Source: Pratylenchus scribneri
Lineage: Eukaryota; Nematoda; Chromadorea; Rhabditida; Pratylenchidae
Length of the DNA stretch: 64,000 nucleotides
Reading direction: 5' to 3'
NCBI GenBank assembly: GCA_030063045.1
Contig: JAQSEB010000142.1
Span: forward strand, 248,001 to 312,000
How positions within the stretch are numbered: position 1 is the stretch's first letter; each line of letters begins with the position of its first letter. A program made the position numbers and the translations under genes. Positions 55,901-64,000 of the stretch are shown piece by piece. Below the pieces are notes generated by a model that was not told the DNA's origin, ran no database searches, and saw only the letters and a list, made by a program, of their open reading frames with translations.

Positions 55901-56160
55901 AGGAATTTTCCATTTCAACTTATCCGGCAAACTTTTTAATTTGGCAAGAAAAATTTGAGCTCGACAAATTCATAATGGAAAATCAGATTGGAGAGATTTT
56001 GGAATTGTACGAAAATTCAAAAGGCCAATGCTTTTTAGCTCGATTTCCGAAAGGAGAAGATCATTGGAAAGAAGTTGGAGAGAAGAAAATTTGGCCAAGT
56101 GATGATGAGGAACCACAGACGAATATAAATTTGAACATCGAGGTTGGGAATTCAATTTAA
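52921..56160 (+). CDS. Cyst-nematode F-box-like family protein (copy C)
   Basis: Five in-phase exons (52921-53036, 53085-53402, 54694-54947, 55686-55858, 55903-56160) encode 372 aa. It parallels the 44.6-kb gene: an acidic N-terminus, YVPNWIVEVMESI starting the F-box-like part, QQLCYPKLHGNVEPHRI, then VAPPPYIIGYKRI, FLDEQILHFM, LLLNWLMRRR, and a final domain with NFLIWQEKF and FLARFPKGEDHWKE. Its 318-nt second exon equals that gene's exon 3. Introns 2 and 3 contain three transposon-derived elements. A polypyrimidine-AG at 52904, 17 nt before the ATG, suggests trans-splicing, though a 2-codon upstream ATG frame intervenes. A GT at 56147 (after ..NLNIE) is in phase with the cullin-like exon at 57663, so joining to the next gene cannot be excluded. 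Confidence 0.7.
53763..54113. mobile_element. hAT-like MITE in intron 2 of the 52.9-kb gene
   Basis: The ends cagtgtcggttttag and ctagaaccgctactg are imperfect inverted repeats. Flanking 8-mers are identical (gggtttag at 53755-53762 and 54114-54121). Inside are long G and C runs and gcgcacccc/ggggtgcgc words near both ends. 351 bp, non-coding. Confidence 0.8.
54270..54600. mobile_element. MITE with ccatagctcggcaaggggg ends
   Basis: Perfect terminal inverted repeats ccatagctcggcaaggggg and cccccttgccgagctatgg are flanked by gtgtgtg and ctgtgtg, a near-match target duplication. The interior has long C runs and gaaaaattttt(c/t)cgct words. It lies in the same intron as the 53763 element. Confidence 0.7.
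55427..55620. mobile_element. Foldback family 1 element in intron 3 of the 52.9-kb gene
   Basis: The arms are ggtacttatccagtttatat with cccctttttgggcc on the left and ctaaaaggggataaaaactg with gataagtacc on the right. The 7-mer aataaac flanks both sides (55419-55425 and 55621-55627). The inner gaatggtcccccttttggg word is shared with 645-1178. Confidence 0.7.
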
Positions 56161-56213
56161 TATGAAAAAATATTGGTTTCTCTGGAATCAATATACAGAA
56201 AATAAGCTTGGGA

Positions 56214-57592
56214 AATAGGCGGAATTATTAAAATCAGAACAGGCGGAATTATTAAATCAGAATAGGCGGAATTATTAAAATCAGAATAGGCGGAATTATT
56301 AAAATCAGAATAGGCGGAATTATTAAAATCAGAACAGGCGGAATTATTAAAATCAGAACAGGCGGAATTATTAAAATCAGAACAGGTGGAATTATTAAAA
56401 TCAGAACAGGTGGAATTATTAAAATCAGAACAGGTGGAATTATTAAATTCAGAACAGGCGGAATTATTAAAATCAGAATAGGCGGAATTATTAAAATCAG
56501 AACAGGCGGAATTATTAAAATCAGAACAGGCGGAATTATTAAAATCAGAACAGGCGGAATTATTAAAATCAGAATAGGCAGAATTATTAAAATCAGAACA
56601 GGCGGAATTATTAAAATCAGAATAGGCGGAATTATTAAAATCAGAATAGGCAGAATTATTAAAATCAGAACAGGCGGAATTATTAAAATCAGAATAGGCA
56701 GAATTATTAAAATCAGAACAGGCGGAATTATTAAAATCAGAACAGGCGGAATTATTAAAATCAGAACAGGCGGAATTATTAAAATCAGAACAGGCGGAAT
56801 TATTAAAATCAGAATAGGCGGAATTATTAAAATCAGAACAGGCGGAATTATTAAAATCAGAACAGGCGGAATTATTAAAATCAGAATAGGCGGAATTATT
56901 AAAATCAGAACAGGCGGACAGGGACGTATCCAGGATTTTTGTTTGGAGGGGGTACCGGGGTCAGGCGGGGTACGCATGTAAAAAAATTTTTGATGGCGGG
57001 GTACGCATGTAAAAAAATCGAAAAATTTAGGCCAAAAATAGCCGCGCAGCGAAAAAATTAGGCCAAAAATAGCCGCGCAGCGAAAAATTTAGGCCAAAAA
57101 TAGCCGCGCAGCGAAAAATTTAGGCCAAAAATAGCCGCGCAGCGAAAAATTTTTAGCACAGAAGGGTCCCCCCTTTACTTTTTTTTACCCCCACTTCCCC
57201 CGTTGGGGGGGGGGGGGGTACGTACCCCGTGTACCCCCCCCCCCCTAAATACGTCCCTGCAGGCGGAATTATTAAAATCAGAATAGGCAGAATTATTAAA
57301 ATCAGAACAGGCGGAATTATTAAAATCAGAACAGGCGGAATTATTAAAATCAGAATAGGCAGAATTATTAAAATCAGAACAGGCGGAATTATTAAAATCA
57401 GAATAGGCGGAATTATTAAAATCAGAATAGGCGGAATTATTAAAATCAGAATAGGCAGAATTATTAAAATCAGAACAGGCGGAATTATTAAAATCAGAAC
57501 AGGCGGAATTATTAAAATCAGAATAGGCAGAATTATTAAAATCAGAACAAGCGGAATTATTAAAATCAGAAAAGGCGAAATTATTAGCGGAA
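56214..57592. repeat. 24-bp minisatellite, interrupted by a MITE
   Basis: The unit ggcggaattattaaaatcag plus aaca or aata repeats about 29 times up to 56918 and about 14 times from 57260. Because 24 is a multiple of three, both strands show long open frames of an 8-residue repeat; these are artefacts. It separates the 52.9-kb gene from the cullin-like exons and could lie in an intron joining them. Confidence 0.93.
56919..57259. mobile_element. hAT-like MITE inside the minisatellite
   Basis: Terminal inverted repeats cagggacgtat and atacgtccctg, with identical 8-mers caggcgga on both sides (56911-56918 and 57260-57267). Inside, aaatttaggccaaaaatagc with cgcgcagcg repeats four times. The 341-bp element has no coding capacity. 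Confidence 0.85.
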
Positions 57593-57662
57593 TTATTTAA
57601 GAAAAATAATTATTTTAATTTTTAAAATCTGCTCCAACTCATATTAAAAATATATTTCACAG

Positions 57663-58842
57663 ATAAAATCGGATGCATCCTATGTTGATTCAGTCTGGGA
57701 AATACTCAAAGAGGGAATTCAAAAATTTTTTCTGAAAGAAGAAGACTGGAAATATCGATATGGAAACAGATTTGAACAACTTTATACCTCTGGATACGTG
57801 ATGGTAATTTTAATGGATAAATAGAAAAAATTAATTTATTTAATTTAGGTATTGAATCAACGCGGTCAAATACTTTATGATGGAATAAAGGCAATTGTTA
57901 GAGAACATCTTCAGACTAATGTAAAAAAAAATTGAAAATTTATTTTTACAAATAAAATAATACTTATTAGATTCGAATAATGCTGACGGATTTGATCGAT
58001 AATGATGACAATGATGATCATTTTATTGCAAGTTTCAACAATGCTTGGGAGAAATTCACTTCAACAATGGTAAGTTTTCATATCATATTTAAATAAAGAT
58101 AATAGAAAAAATAAATTTTATGGGATAGAGCAAAAAATTTTTAAATTATCAAAAAACCTACATTCTTGCTAATTCAGGAATTTGCCAATTTCCAATATTC
58201 AATAACTGTTAACATCCAATTATCTGATATATTAACAAATTATAAAGTAAACTGTTGGGCTTTGGCTATCTTTGATTGGTTTCAGAATGATGAAGTTTTG
58301 CCAAAAAAAATTAAATTTAGTATGGTGACCATTTTTACTATGAAAGCAAAGCTTACAGAACGGTTTTTTCGACTCAACTTCATCAATTCTGAGCCAAACA
58401 CATATATTATTAAATAGTCAATCGAGACTGAGGTCTAGCGAAAATATTTTGTTTGAGAATCTTTTATTATTCATATTTGTTAGTAGAACGAATAAAATAA
58501 TAATTTTGGGGAATTTTATGATAAATAATTTAGCATTTCAGCAGCAAAATGGAGCAAAATAAAATCTCATTTAGCAATAAATTTATTAAATTAAGAGAAA
58601 AAAATAATAAAATAAATTTATAGAAAGTGGTACGCGATATTTGTCAGTACATGGAACGAACACATATCCTAAAAGCGGGCCTAATGCCACTTTATGAACT
58701 TGGCTTGCACCTTTTTGGAGAGGAAGTTGTCCAATATCCTTTGATCAAGCTACATTTGAAGGCAATTTTTGGAGAGGATTTTAATGAAGCAAAAGGAAAA
58801 ATTGAAGATTCACTGATTGATTTTCTTTTAAAGCACCGTTAA
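57663..58842 (+). CDS. Cullin-3-like N-terminal domain protein, truncated
   Basis: Four in-phase exons (57663-57803, 57849-57920, 57971-58069, 58624-58842) give 176 codons plus stop without a visible start codon, so the 5' end is missing or lies upstream. The translation follows the first cullin repeat: YVDSVWEILKEGIQ, FEQLYTSGYVMVLNQRGQILYDGI, AIVREHL, a gap, FNNAWEKFTSTM, then VVRDICQYMERTHI, YELGLHLFGEEVVQYPLI. It stops where full cullins continue into repeats 2-3 and the C-terminal cullin-homology, Rbx1-binding and neddylation regions; none of these is present before 60.8 kb. In CUL3 this N-terminal part binds BTB adaptors, so a catalytically dead competitor is possible. A decayed gene copy is the alternative. 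Confidence 0.75.
58178..58417 (+). CDS. Possible alternative terminal exon of the cullin-like gene
   Basis: After a polypyrimidine-AG at 58171-58177 an open frame of 79 codons runs to TAA, in phase with the exon ending at 58069. It contains NYKVNCWALAIFDWF and MKAKLTERFFRLNF, which read like real protein but do not resemble cullin. Using it would replace the last cullin exon. It could also be a fragment of another gene. Confidence 0.35.
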   Translation, partial: EFANFQYSITVNIQLSDILTNYKVNCWALAIFDWFQNDEVLPKKIKFSMVTIFTMKAKLTERFFRLNFINSEPNTYIIK

Positions 58843-59123
58843 TTGTGGTCTATAGTTACAATTCTTTGACCGTACAAATTTTAAAAGTTTAAACATCGTA
58901 TTTTCCCCTTCTTTTAATTAATTTATGAATTTTCTTTGTTGTGGACATTACCTAAATTATAAGCAAAAATGTTACACCAGTGTTAAATCATCTTATTTTT
59001 CCATCTAAATGTAAACAATCTTTTATGTTTTAATGGTAATTAATTATAGTTTTGATAAATATTTAAATGGATTTATTGCATAATATAAATATTCCATAAT
59101 TCCTTCAATCTACACGTTTTTCT

Positions 59124-59329
59124 TAGAGGTCGGCAAAATTGGATTTGCGGTATTCCTTACCGTATTATTTGTCCCCTAAAATTTGCCTTATTAATTCCGT
59201 ACCATAGAATACAGCTTTTGTAGTATAAATACCGAAAAACTGCACGGTATTTATGGTATTTTTGTGCCGTATTAAAAAACCTTTATACCGCAAAATACCG
59301 CTCGGTATACAGTCCGGCACCGACCTCTA
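59124..59329. mobile_element. hAT-like MITE, 206 bp
   Basis: The ends tagaggtcgg and ccgacctcta are perfect 10-bp inverted repeats, with identical flanking 8-mers gtttttct (59116-59123 and 59330-59337). The interior has several accgtat/cggtat words. Non-coding. Confidence 0.85.
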
Positions 59330-59337
59330 GTTTTTCT

Positions 59338-60852
59338 CCATCATATATCTCCATTTTGTTGGTTTCAATTGGGCGCAATCGCGAAGAATGAATCCATATC
59401 CCCCCCAAAAAAGACAAGTACTTGACTGATTTGGGGCTATTGATAGCTCAATTGAAAGAGCTCCAGCTGAGTAAGTTGCCCGGCAACTTTTGTGTGACAC
59501 GAAATAAAAAGTTAGTCCCTTTTTAAGTGGAGCAAGAAATATTTTCGAAAATTTTTATGAGTCAAATTAATGCCCAATTGACGCGTCTCATTATTCTAGG
59601 TTCTATATGCCATTGCTTTTGCATAAAACTCATAAATGGCCATTTTTATTTTACATATATTGGGCTAGAATTATGATTGTAGGTGCCTAAAATCTTTAAG
59701 AAGTCTAGCATTACGCTGGGTATAATTTTGCCAAAAATAATAGAATTTTACGTTATATGTTAACATAAGCAATTTCTAAAAATTGCCGGACAACTCTGCG
59801 AAACTTCCACCGCTCCTAGATCGAATCACTTTTTTGAATTTAAACGCTTAATGAGCTATCAATCATTCATATCAGTCCACCATTTGCCTTTCGAGATATA
59901 TGGATTCTTCATGAATGATTGCTAAATCAGAAAGCCAATTTGATTATGTACTATTGGAATTGGATCTCGAAAAACAAAACCCTTTTTTCCTCCCTCTTTT
60001 CTGGATATTTAATTAAAATAAAACATCAGTCTAGACTTGTCGTCATTTTCCATCCATTTTCCATTCCTTGTATCAAAAACAGCAGGCCTTAACTCTGCTA
60101 TGTTAATGGATCTTCTCCTTTCATTGATTTTGGGTTCGCATTTCAGCCTAAATGACGAATTCTAAAAAATTACGATACCATCAATCCCATTCCATTTATT
60201 TCCAATTTCTTATATTACACTAGAGAATCCAATTCAATCTCCTCTTTTGCCGTTTCATTGATTTTTTCTGTGTTGGCATTTTTAGGCCAGAAATGTGGCC
60301 AGTTAAAAGGTCCATTGGACCATGCATTCCCATTCCCATGAGCATTAAATCTAACGGCAATTTATTCTTATAGAAAAATTGTAGCCTTTCTAGGGGTTAT
60401 TTCAAATTCAAGCCCAATTAAAATTTTAGAGAGGTCAAAAGACAAAGACCCTCAAAAGTCAAATTTGTCTTGTTGAAGGCATTTCATACATTCAAATGAT
60501 TAAAACAGGAATACATTTAATTTATTTTAGAGTTTTAAAAATTTTATTTTTTTTTTGGAAATACTGTAGGTTCAGTTCAGAATATATAAATAGTTCATAA
60601 AAATGTGGAAACCACAATCATCCTCCCTATCCCCAATAAATTTAATATTAGATACCGTAAATATTCTATTAGAAGTCCAGTATCTATTAGAAGCCCAGTC
60701 TCTATTTGAAGCCCACCCTAGAGAGGCTATGAAATTTATAAGCCCATGGGCTTCTAATAGAATATTTACGGTAAATATTTGTTAATTTCTTTTGAAAATA
60801 ACCCATTTTCTATGGTTACATTTTTTAAGAAAATCTTAAAAAATATATTATT
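59338..60852. other. Intergenic stretch upstream of the 60.85-kb gene
   Basis: No exon recognised. It contains a fragment of foldback family 3 near 59575-59620 (caattgacgcgtctcattat), then AT-rich sequence, and the 60654 MITE about 75-200 nt upstream of the next gene's start. Confidence 0.5.
60654..60778. mobile_element. MITE with TACCGTAAATATTC ends
   Basis: Perfect terminal inverted repeats of at least 22 bp: taccgtaaatattctattag and ctaatagaatatttacggta. The 125-bp element contains three agaagcccag-type words. It shares end type with 14695-14872 and sits just upstream of the predicted secreted gene. Confidence 0.8.
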
Positions 60853-63800
60853 ATGTGCCAATTTCTGTTGCTTATACTCCTAGCAATATCAGGTGAAATA
60901 TCTGAATTAGATTCGGCAACTATTCTTCTAATTTCTTAGCTTCCAATTTGTTCCATCATGCAAATGCAAATGGCGACAAAATTGACGTAGTAAAATACAC
61001 AATAGAAGGGAACACCTATCATCCAGGAAGTATAAACTATCAATTCAACAATGCGGAATCAGTATTGAAATTGGCTGAAATGCTGGTTTTGGCCACACTC
61101 AATGTCACATTCAATGTCAATTCGGGCAAATTGGAACTTAAAGAATTGCGAGGAAGCATTGAACATCATTCGAATGTGTCTACCAATAATAGTGGCTAAC
61201 ATTTTTACATTTATTTAAATATTATTTAATTAATAAATTTTAGCATATTAAAAGGTGCGGTTTTTTTGCCAAGAGATTTGAGCTCTTATGACGAGAAATC
61301 GGATCCCTTTGCCGAAAGCTTAATAGCTTGTTAGTGATTGATCCTAGATCACAAAACCTTATATCCATTTTATAGAGCTCATCGTGACGCGTCGATTATT
61401 ATATAATTTTTCGGTTTGGTTCAAAACTAAAAGAGTTATAAACCAAAATATGCTGTAAACAATTTAATACCTTTAATTGTGGCCAAAACGCGACAAATTA
61501 TGTATCAATCGACACATATTGATGGGCTCTACAAAATGGATAAAAGATTTTAGGGTCAGGATTCAGAACAAAAAAGGTATAATCAAAAAACCGATTTCTC
61601 GGCAAAAGAATCCGATTTATCGGCAAAAGAATCAGATTTCTCGGCAAAAAACCTTTTCTCATATTAAAAATAATTTAAAAACTTTTTGCAGATAAATACA
61701 ACATAGAAGTATTTTTTGAAAACTTGGGTAAAAATGAAGAGAATGGAAAATTTATTTCTGATGTCTTAAATGATATTTACAAACAATTTAAAGAAATATG
61801 TGAGAAAGAAAAAAAATTGGTAAGAAAAAAATTTTAATTTTTTTCCATTTTATTTATTAATTAATTATCCGAATAATGAATTTAGCCCCGTGATCATAGT
61901 AAACTTTCTTTTTATTTTATTAATTAAAAATACAATTAGTTATTTATAACATTCTCCAAATGATGGATCTCAAAATTCAAAAATAATAATTGGCTAGAAA
62001 ATAAAAATACCCAATATTTTACCGCCTTTTTGGTTATAGCTTTTTGCAAATCCCAATGAAATTAATTGATTCATCCTCAAAGAAATTTTTTCCCGTGTTG
62101 CGACATTTGCAGACCCGACATTTGCAGACGAAACGGTCTAGCGCCAATGGTGGTAAAGCTGCTGTGGCATTGTTTATGGCATATTATTAGGCATAAATTA
62201 GCTATAAAATTATATCAATTACATTGGCCAATATTGAATATTCGTCGAGATATGGCCAAAAAACTGCCCAAAAACACAATTTTAATTAAACTGACGGTTT
62301 TTTGGCCATATCTCGACGAATATTCAATATTGGCCAATGTAATTGATATAATTTTATAGCTAATTTTACGCCTAATAATATGCCATAAACAATGCCGCAG
62401 CAGTTTTATCACCATTGGCACTAGACCGTTTTGTCTGCTCGGGTCTGCAAATGTCGGTTAGCCATTTCTTCCAATAAGTGCCCAGTCGCCGCGACGTCTT
62501 GGTCTAATTCTAATGATCACTTCGTCCAAAGAAAGGTTCAGCAGGGCTGTTACGTCCTGGGGCAATATTCTGTCCAAAAGGGGGATTTTGGATCATATTA
62601 TAAAGTGTAAAAAAATTTACAAAAGTAAAACGAATTATTTATTTTTAAAAATTAAATTTACGCATCAAATTTAATTCCAATTTCCGAATTATAAAATATT
62701 ATTTTCAGTACCATTCCAAAGAGCTTGAATCGTTAAATAATATTTGTATTGTTGCTGGTGATTGGCTGAGTGCAAAAATTAAAAGAAAATTTAAAGAGAT
62801 TAATGAAAATTTGAAAAAATATAACGATGAATATGAAACAAAAGTGCCCAGTCAAAAGCGTTTTAAATGTTTTCAATGTTTTTCGGCACCCCCACCAACG
62901 GAAAAGGAGAAGGCTGAAGCTAAAGCAGATTTGGTGGGCAAATTCAAGAAGAACACAGTTAAGATGGCAAGAGATTTGTATTATGAAATTTACGAGCATG
63001 CCCTTGCCTATGTTCTCATAGCAGAGGGTATAAAAAATTAAAATATATAGCGAAAATTTTATTTTAAATTTTATATAATTTTTAAATTATTTTTTAGCTT
63101 AATATTTCAATTCAATATTTTCTTTGGCCTTTTGCATACTTTCGCAATTTTATTGCCGTTTTCTTGCCGGCAATAATTTCCCGTTTAGTGTATACTTTTC
63201 TGCAATAAAAATTGCCAGCAAAATTTTATTGCAGGCAATTTTTATTCTGTGTATACTGTATACTTCTTGCCGGCAATTTTATTGTCAAAATTTTTGGAGC
63301 AATTGGCAATAAATTGCCTTGCCTGCAATTTTTGTATTTACTTCTAACACAATTAATCATTTGCCGCCATTGGGGTTCGAACCCGTGACCTCCATAAAAC
63401 TCAAGCATTTACCAACTGCGCTATAGATGACTGCTGTAATTGGCATTAAAATATTTTCTTATATTTTATTGCCGGCAAGTTAATACACTGTCAGCTCGAC
63501 AATTTTCTTGCCGGAGTGGCAATTTTGAAAAAAAATATATAGAAATTTTCGGAAATTGCGGGAAATATTTTAAGGAGAAAATTGCCGGCAATATTTTAAT
63601 TTTACACATGGCCTTTAATTTTTAAAATTAATCATAATGAAAGCAATAAAATGTATATTTTTTTCATAGGCATGCCAACAATGAAAAATTTGAAAGAAGT
63701 AAATTCTTTGACACTTCATAAGCCAAAAATGACCAAAGGGCAATATTTGATCTATTGGCTGAATACAATCATGAATCAAATGTATCATTTCGAATTGAAC

Positions 63801-63911
63801 AAATTTGATCCTATTAAAGAGAAAGAAAAAGATGTGAACATGCGGAACTTGAAAATGGACATTAATAAATATTACAATGTGCCTGCAGCAGGTTTTTTAC
63901 TAATTTTGTGA
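60853..63911 (+). CDS. Novel predicted secreted protein, multi-exon
   Basis: Exon 1 (60853-60892) encodes MCQFLLLILLAISG, a short signal peptide, and joins in phase across a 47-nt intron to 60940-61199, giving a 99-aa protein if it stops at TAA 61199. Three further exons agree in phase with each other: 61692-61819 (a charged helix, KYNIEVFFENLG..), 62709-63027 (helical, with FKCFQCFSAPPP) and 63670 to 63891 or 63911 (MKNLKEV.., YLIYWLNTIMNQMYHF). They need a phase-1 donor in exon 2, for example GTATAA near 61030 or GTGGCT near 61192. The exons may therefore form one longer gene, perhaps continuing beyond the window, or a second gene. I do not recognise the family. Introns hold foldback and SINE-like elements. 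Confidence 0.5.
61258..61657. mobile_element. Intronic foldback family 3, copy 4
   Basis: The arms contain gagctcatcgtgacgcgtcg with attgatcctagatcacaaaa on the left, and caatcgacacatattgatgg with gctctacaaaatgga and tttagggtcagg on the right. The outer part repeats tttctcggcaaaagaatc. It abuts the acceptor of the exon at 61692. Confidence 0.65.
62101..62458. mobile_element. Foldback MITE, near-perfect palindrome (family 2)
   Basis: Arms of about 170 bp are almost perfect reverse complements, for example ttggccaatattgaatattc with gtcgagatatggcc (62223-62256) and ggccatatctcgac with gaatattcaatattggccaa (62303-62336). The ends read cgacatttgcagacccga and tcgggtctgcaaatgtcgg. It matches 1729-2067 in organisation and several words. 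It lies in the intron between the exons at 61819 and 62709. Confidence 0.85.
63130..63600. repeat. Palindromic attgccggcaat repeat cluster
   Basis: ttgccggcaat or close variants occur many times (about 63162, 63275, 63470, 63512, 63580), together with an inverted pair gtgtatac..gcaataaaaattgcc and ggcaatttttatt..gtgtatac at 63188-63258. The tRNA-like head at 63360-63431 lies in the middle. The whole occupies the intron 63028-63669. Confidence 0.6.
63360..63431 (-). mobile_element. tRNA-derived SINE-like head
   Basis: On the minus strand the sequence starts tcatctatagcgcagttggt, a good internal Pol III A box, and after about 35 nt has ggttcgaacccc, a strong B box, with a possible anticodon-stem region between. 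The acceptor ends do not pair (tcatcta against the 3' atggcgg), so it is not a functional tRNA. A tRNA-derived SINE head fits best. Confidence 0.6.
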
Positions 63912-64000
63912 CAAAAAATTGTCATTTTAGGGTGTATAAGCATTTTTCGGAGAAATAGGAAATATTAAATTGCATAATAAAAATTGAATTTATTTTATTT

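Noticed and set aside
56252..57600. Long open frames of an 8-residue repeat (ILIIPPVL / IRTGGIIK) on both strands
   Set aside because: They follow directly from a 24-bp minisatellite whose period is a multiple of three; no start context, introns or composition support a protein.
63360..63431. A functional tRNA gene
   Set aside because: A and B boxes are present but the 5' and 3' acceptor strands do not pair, so it is only tRNA-derived.

Overview
This window looks like a stretch of plant-parasitic nematode nuclear genome, most likely a cyst nematode (Heteroderidae, Heterodera/Globodera type). The reasons are: very AT-rich non-coding DNA; many short to medium introns; two nematode-like U6 snRNA genes; polypyrimidine-AG signals just upstream of several start codons, as expected for spliced-leader trans-splicing; and genes that resemble a divergent F-box-like family which, as I recall, is strongly expanded in cyst nematodes. 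Assignment to genus is inference. All gene models were spliced by hand from open frames, donor/acceptor signals and phase matching, so exon edges may be off by a base or two.

Layout. 1-9.9 kb: no convincing gene; tandem repeats, palindromic foldback elements, a hAT-like MITE with 8-bp target duplications, an apparently exact 703-bp tandem duplication and an inverted satellite. 9.94-12.83 kb (+): a six-exon gene joining an F-box-like segment to a SPRY domain (295 aa). 13.46-36.34 kb (-): one very large gene of about 26 exons. All 25 junctions are phase-compatible and give 2,494 aa with an N-terminal signal peptide, long charged helical stretches, an Asp run, a hydrophobic block in the middle and a His-rich tail. 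I do not recognise the family. Its introns hold minisatellites and MITEs, one of them a 2.3-kb array. 36.3-40.6 kb: upstream region with a GC-richer degenerate tandem array. 40.65 kb (-): U6 snRNA. 41.49-44.4 kb (+): MADF-domain gene running into a damaged C2H2 zinc-finger region. 44.62-47.50 kb (+): F-box-like family gene (411 aa). 47.74-48.82 kb (+): inverted duplicate of the U6 locus, split by an 806-bp foldback element close to the U6 start. 49.31-50.42 kb (+): cysteine-type glutathione peroxidase (210 aa). 51.3-52.5 kb: foldback element. 52.92-56.16 kb (+): second F-box-like family gene (372 aa). 56.2-57.6 kb: 24-bp minisatellite invaded by a hAT-like MITE. 57.66-58.84 kb (+): a cullin-3-like gene that holds only the N-terminal cullin repeat region. 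60.85-63.9 kb (+): exons of a novel gene starting with a signal peptide, possibly continuing past the window; one intron carries a tRNA-derived SINE-like element.

How the genes relate. Four loci (F-box/SPRY, two F-box-like genes, cullin-N) encode parts resembling ubiquitin-ligase subunits, so the window samples a lineage-expanded substrate-adaptor repertoire; linkage alone does not show that they work together. Two loci (the 2.5-kb-residue protein and the 60.85-kb gene) encode predicted secreted proteins of unknown family and are the best candidates for undescribed biology. Introns and intergenic DNA are packed with short non-autonomous palindromic elements, several families occurring more than once.
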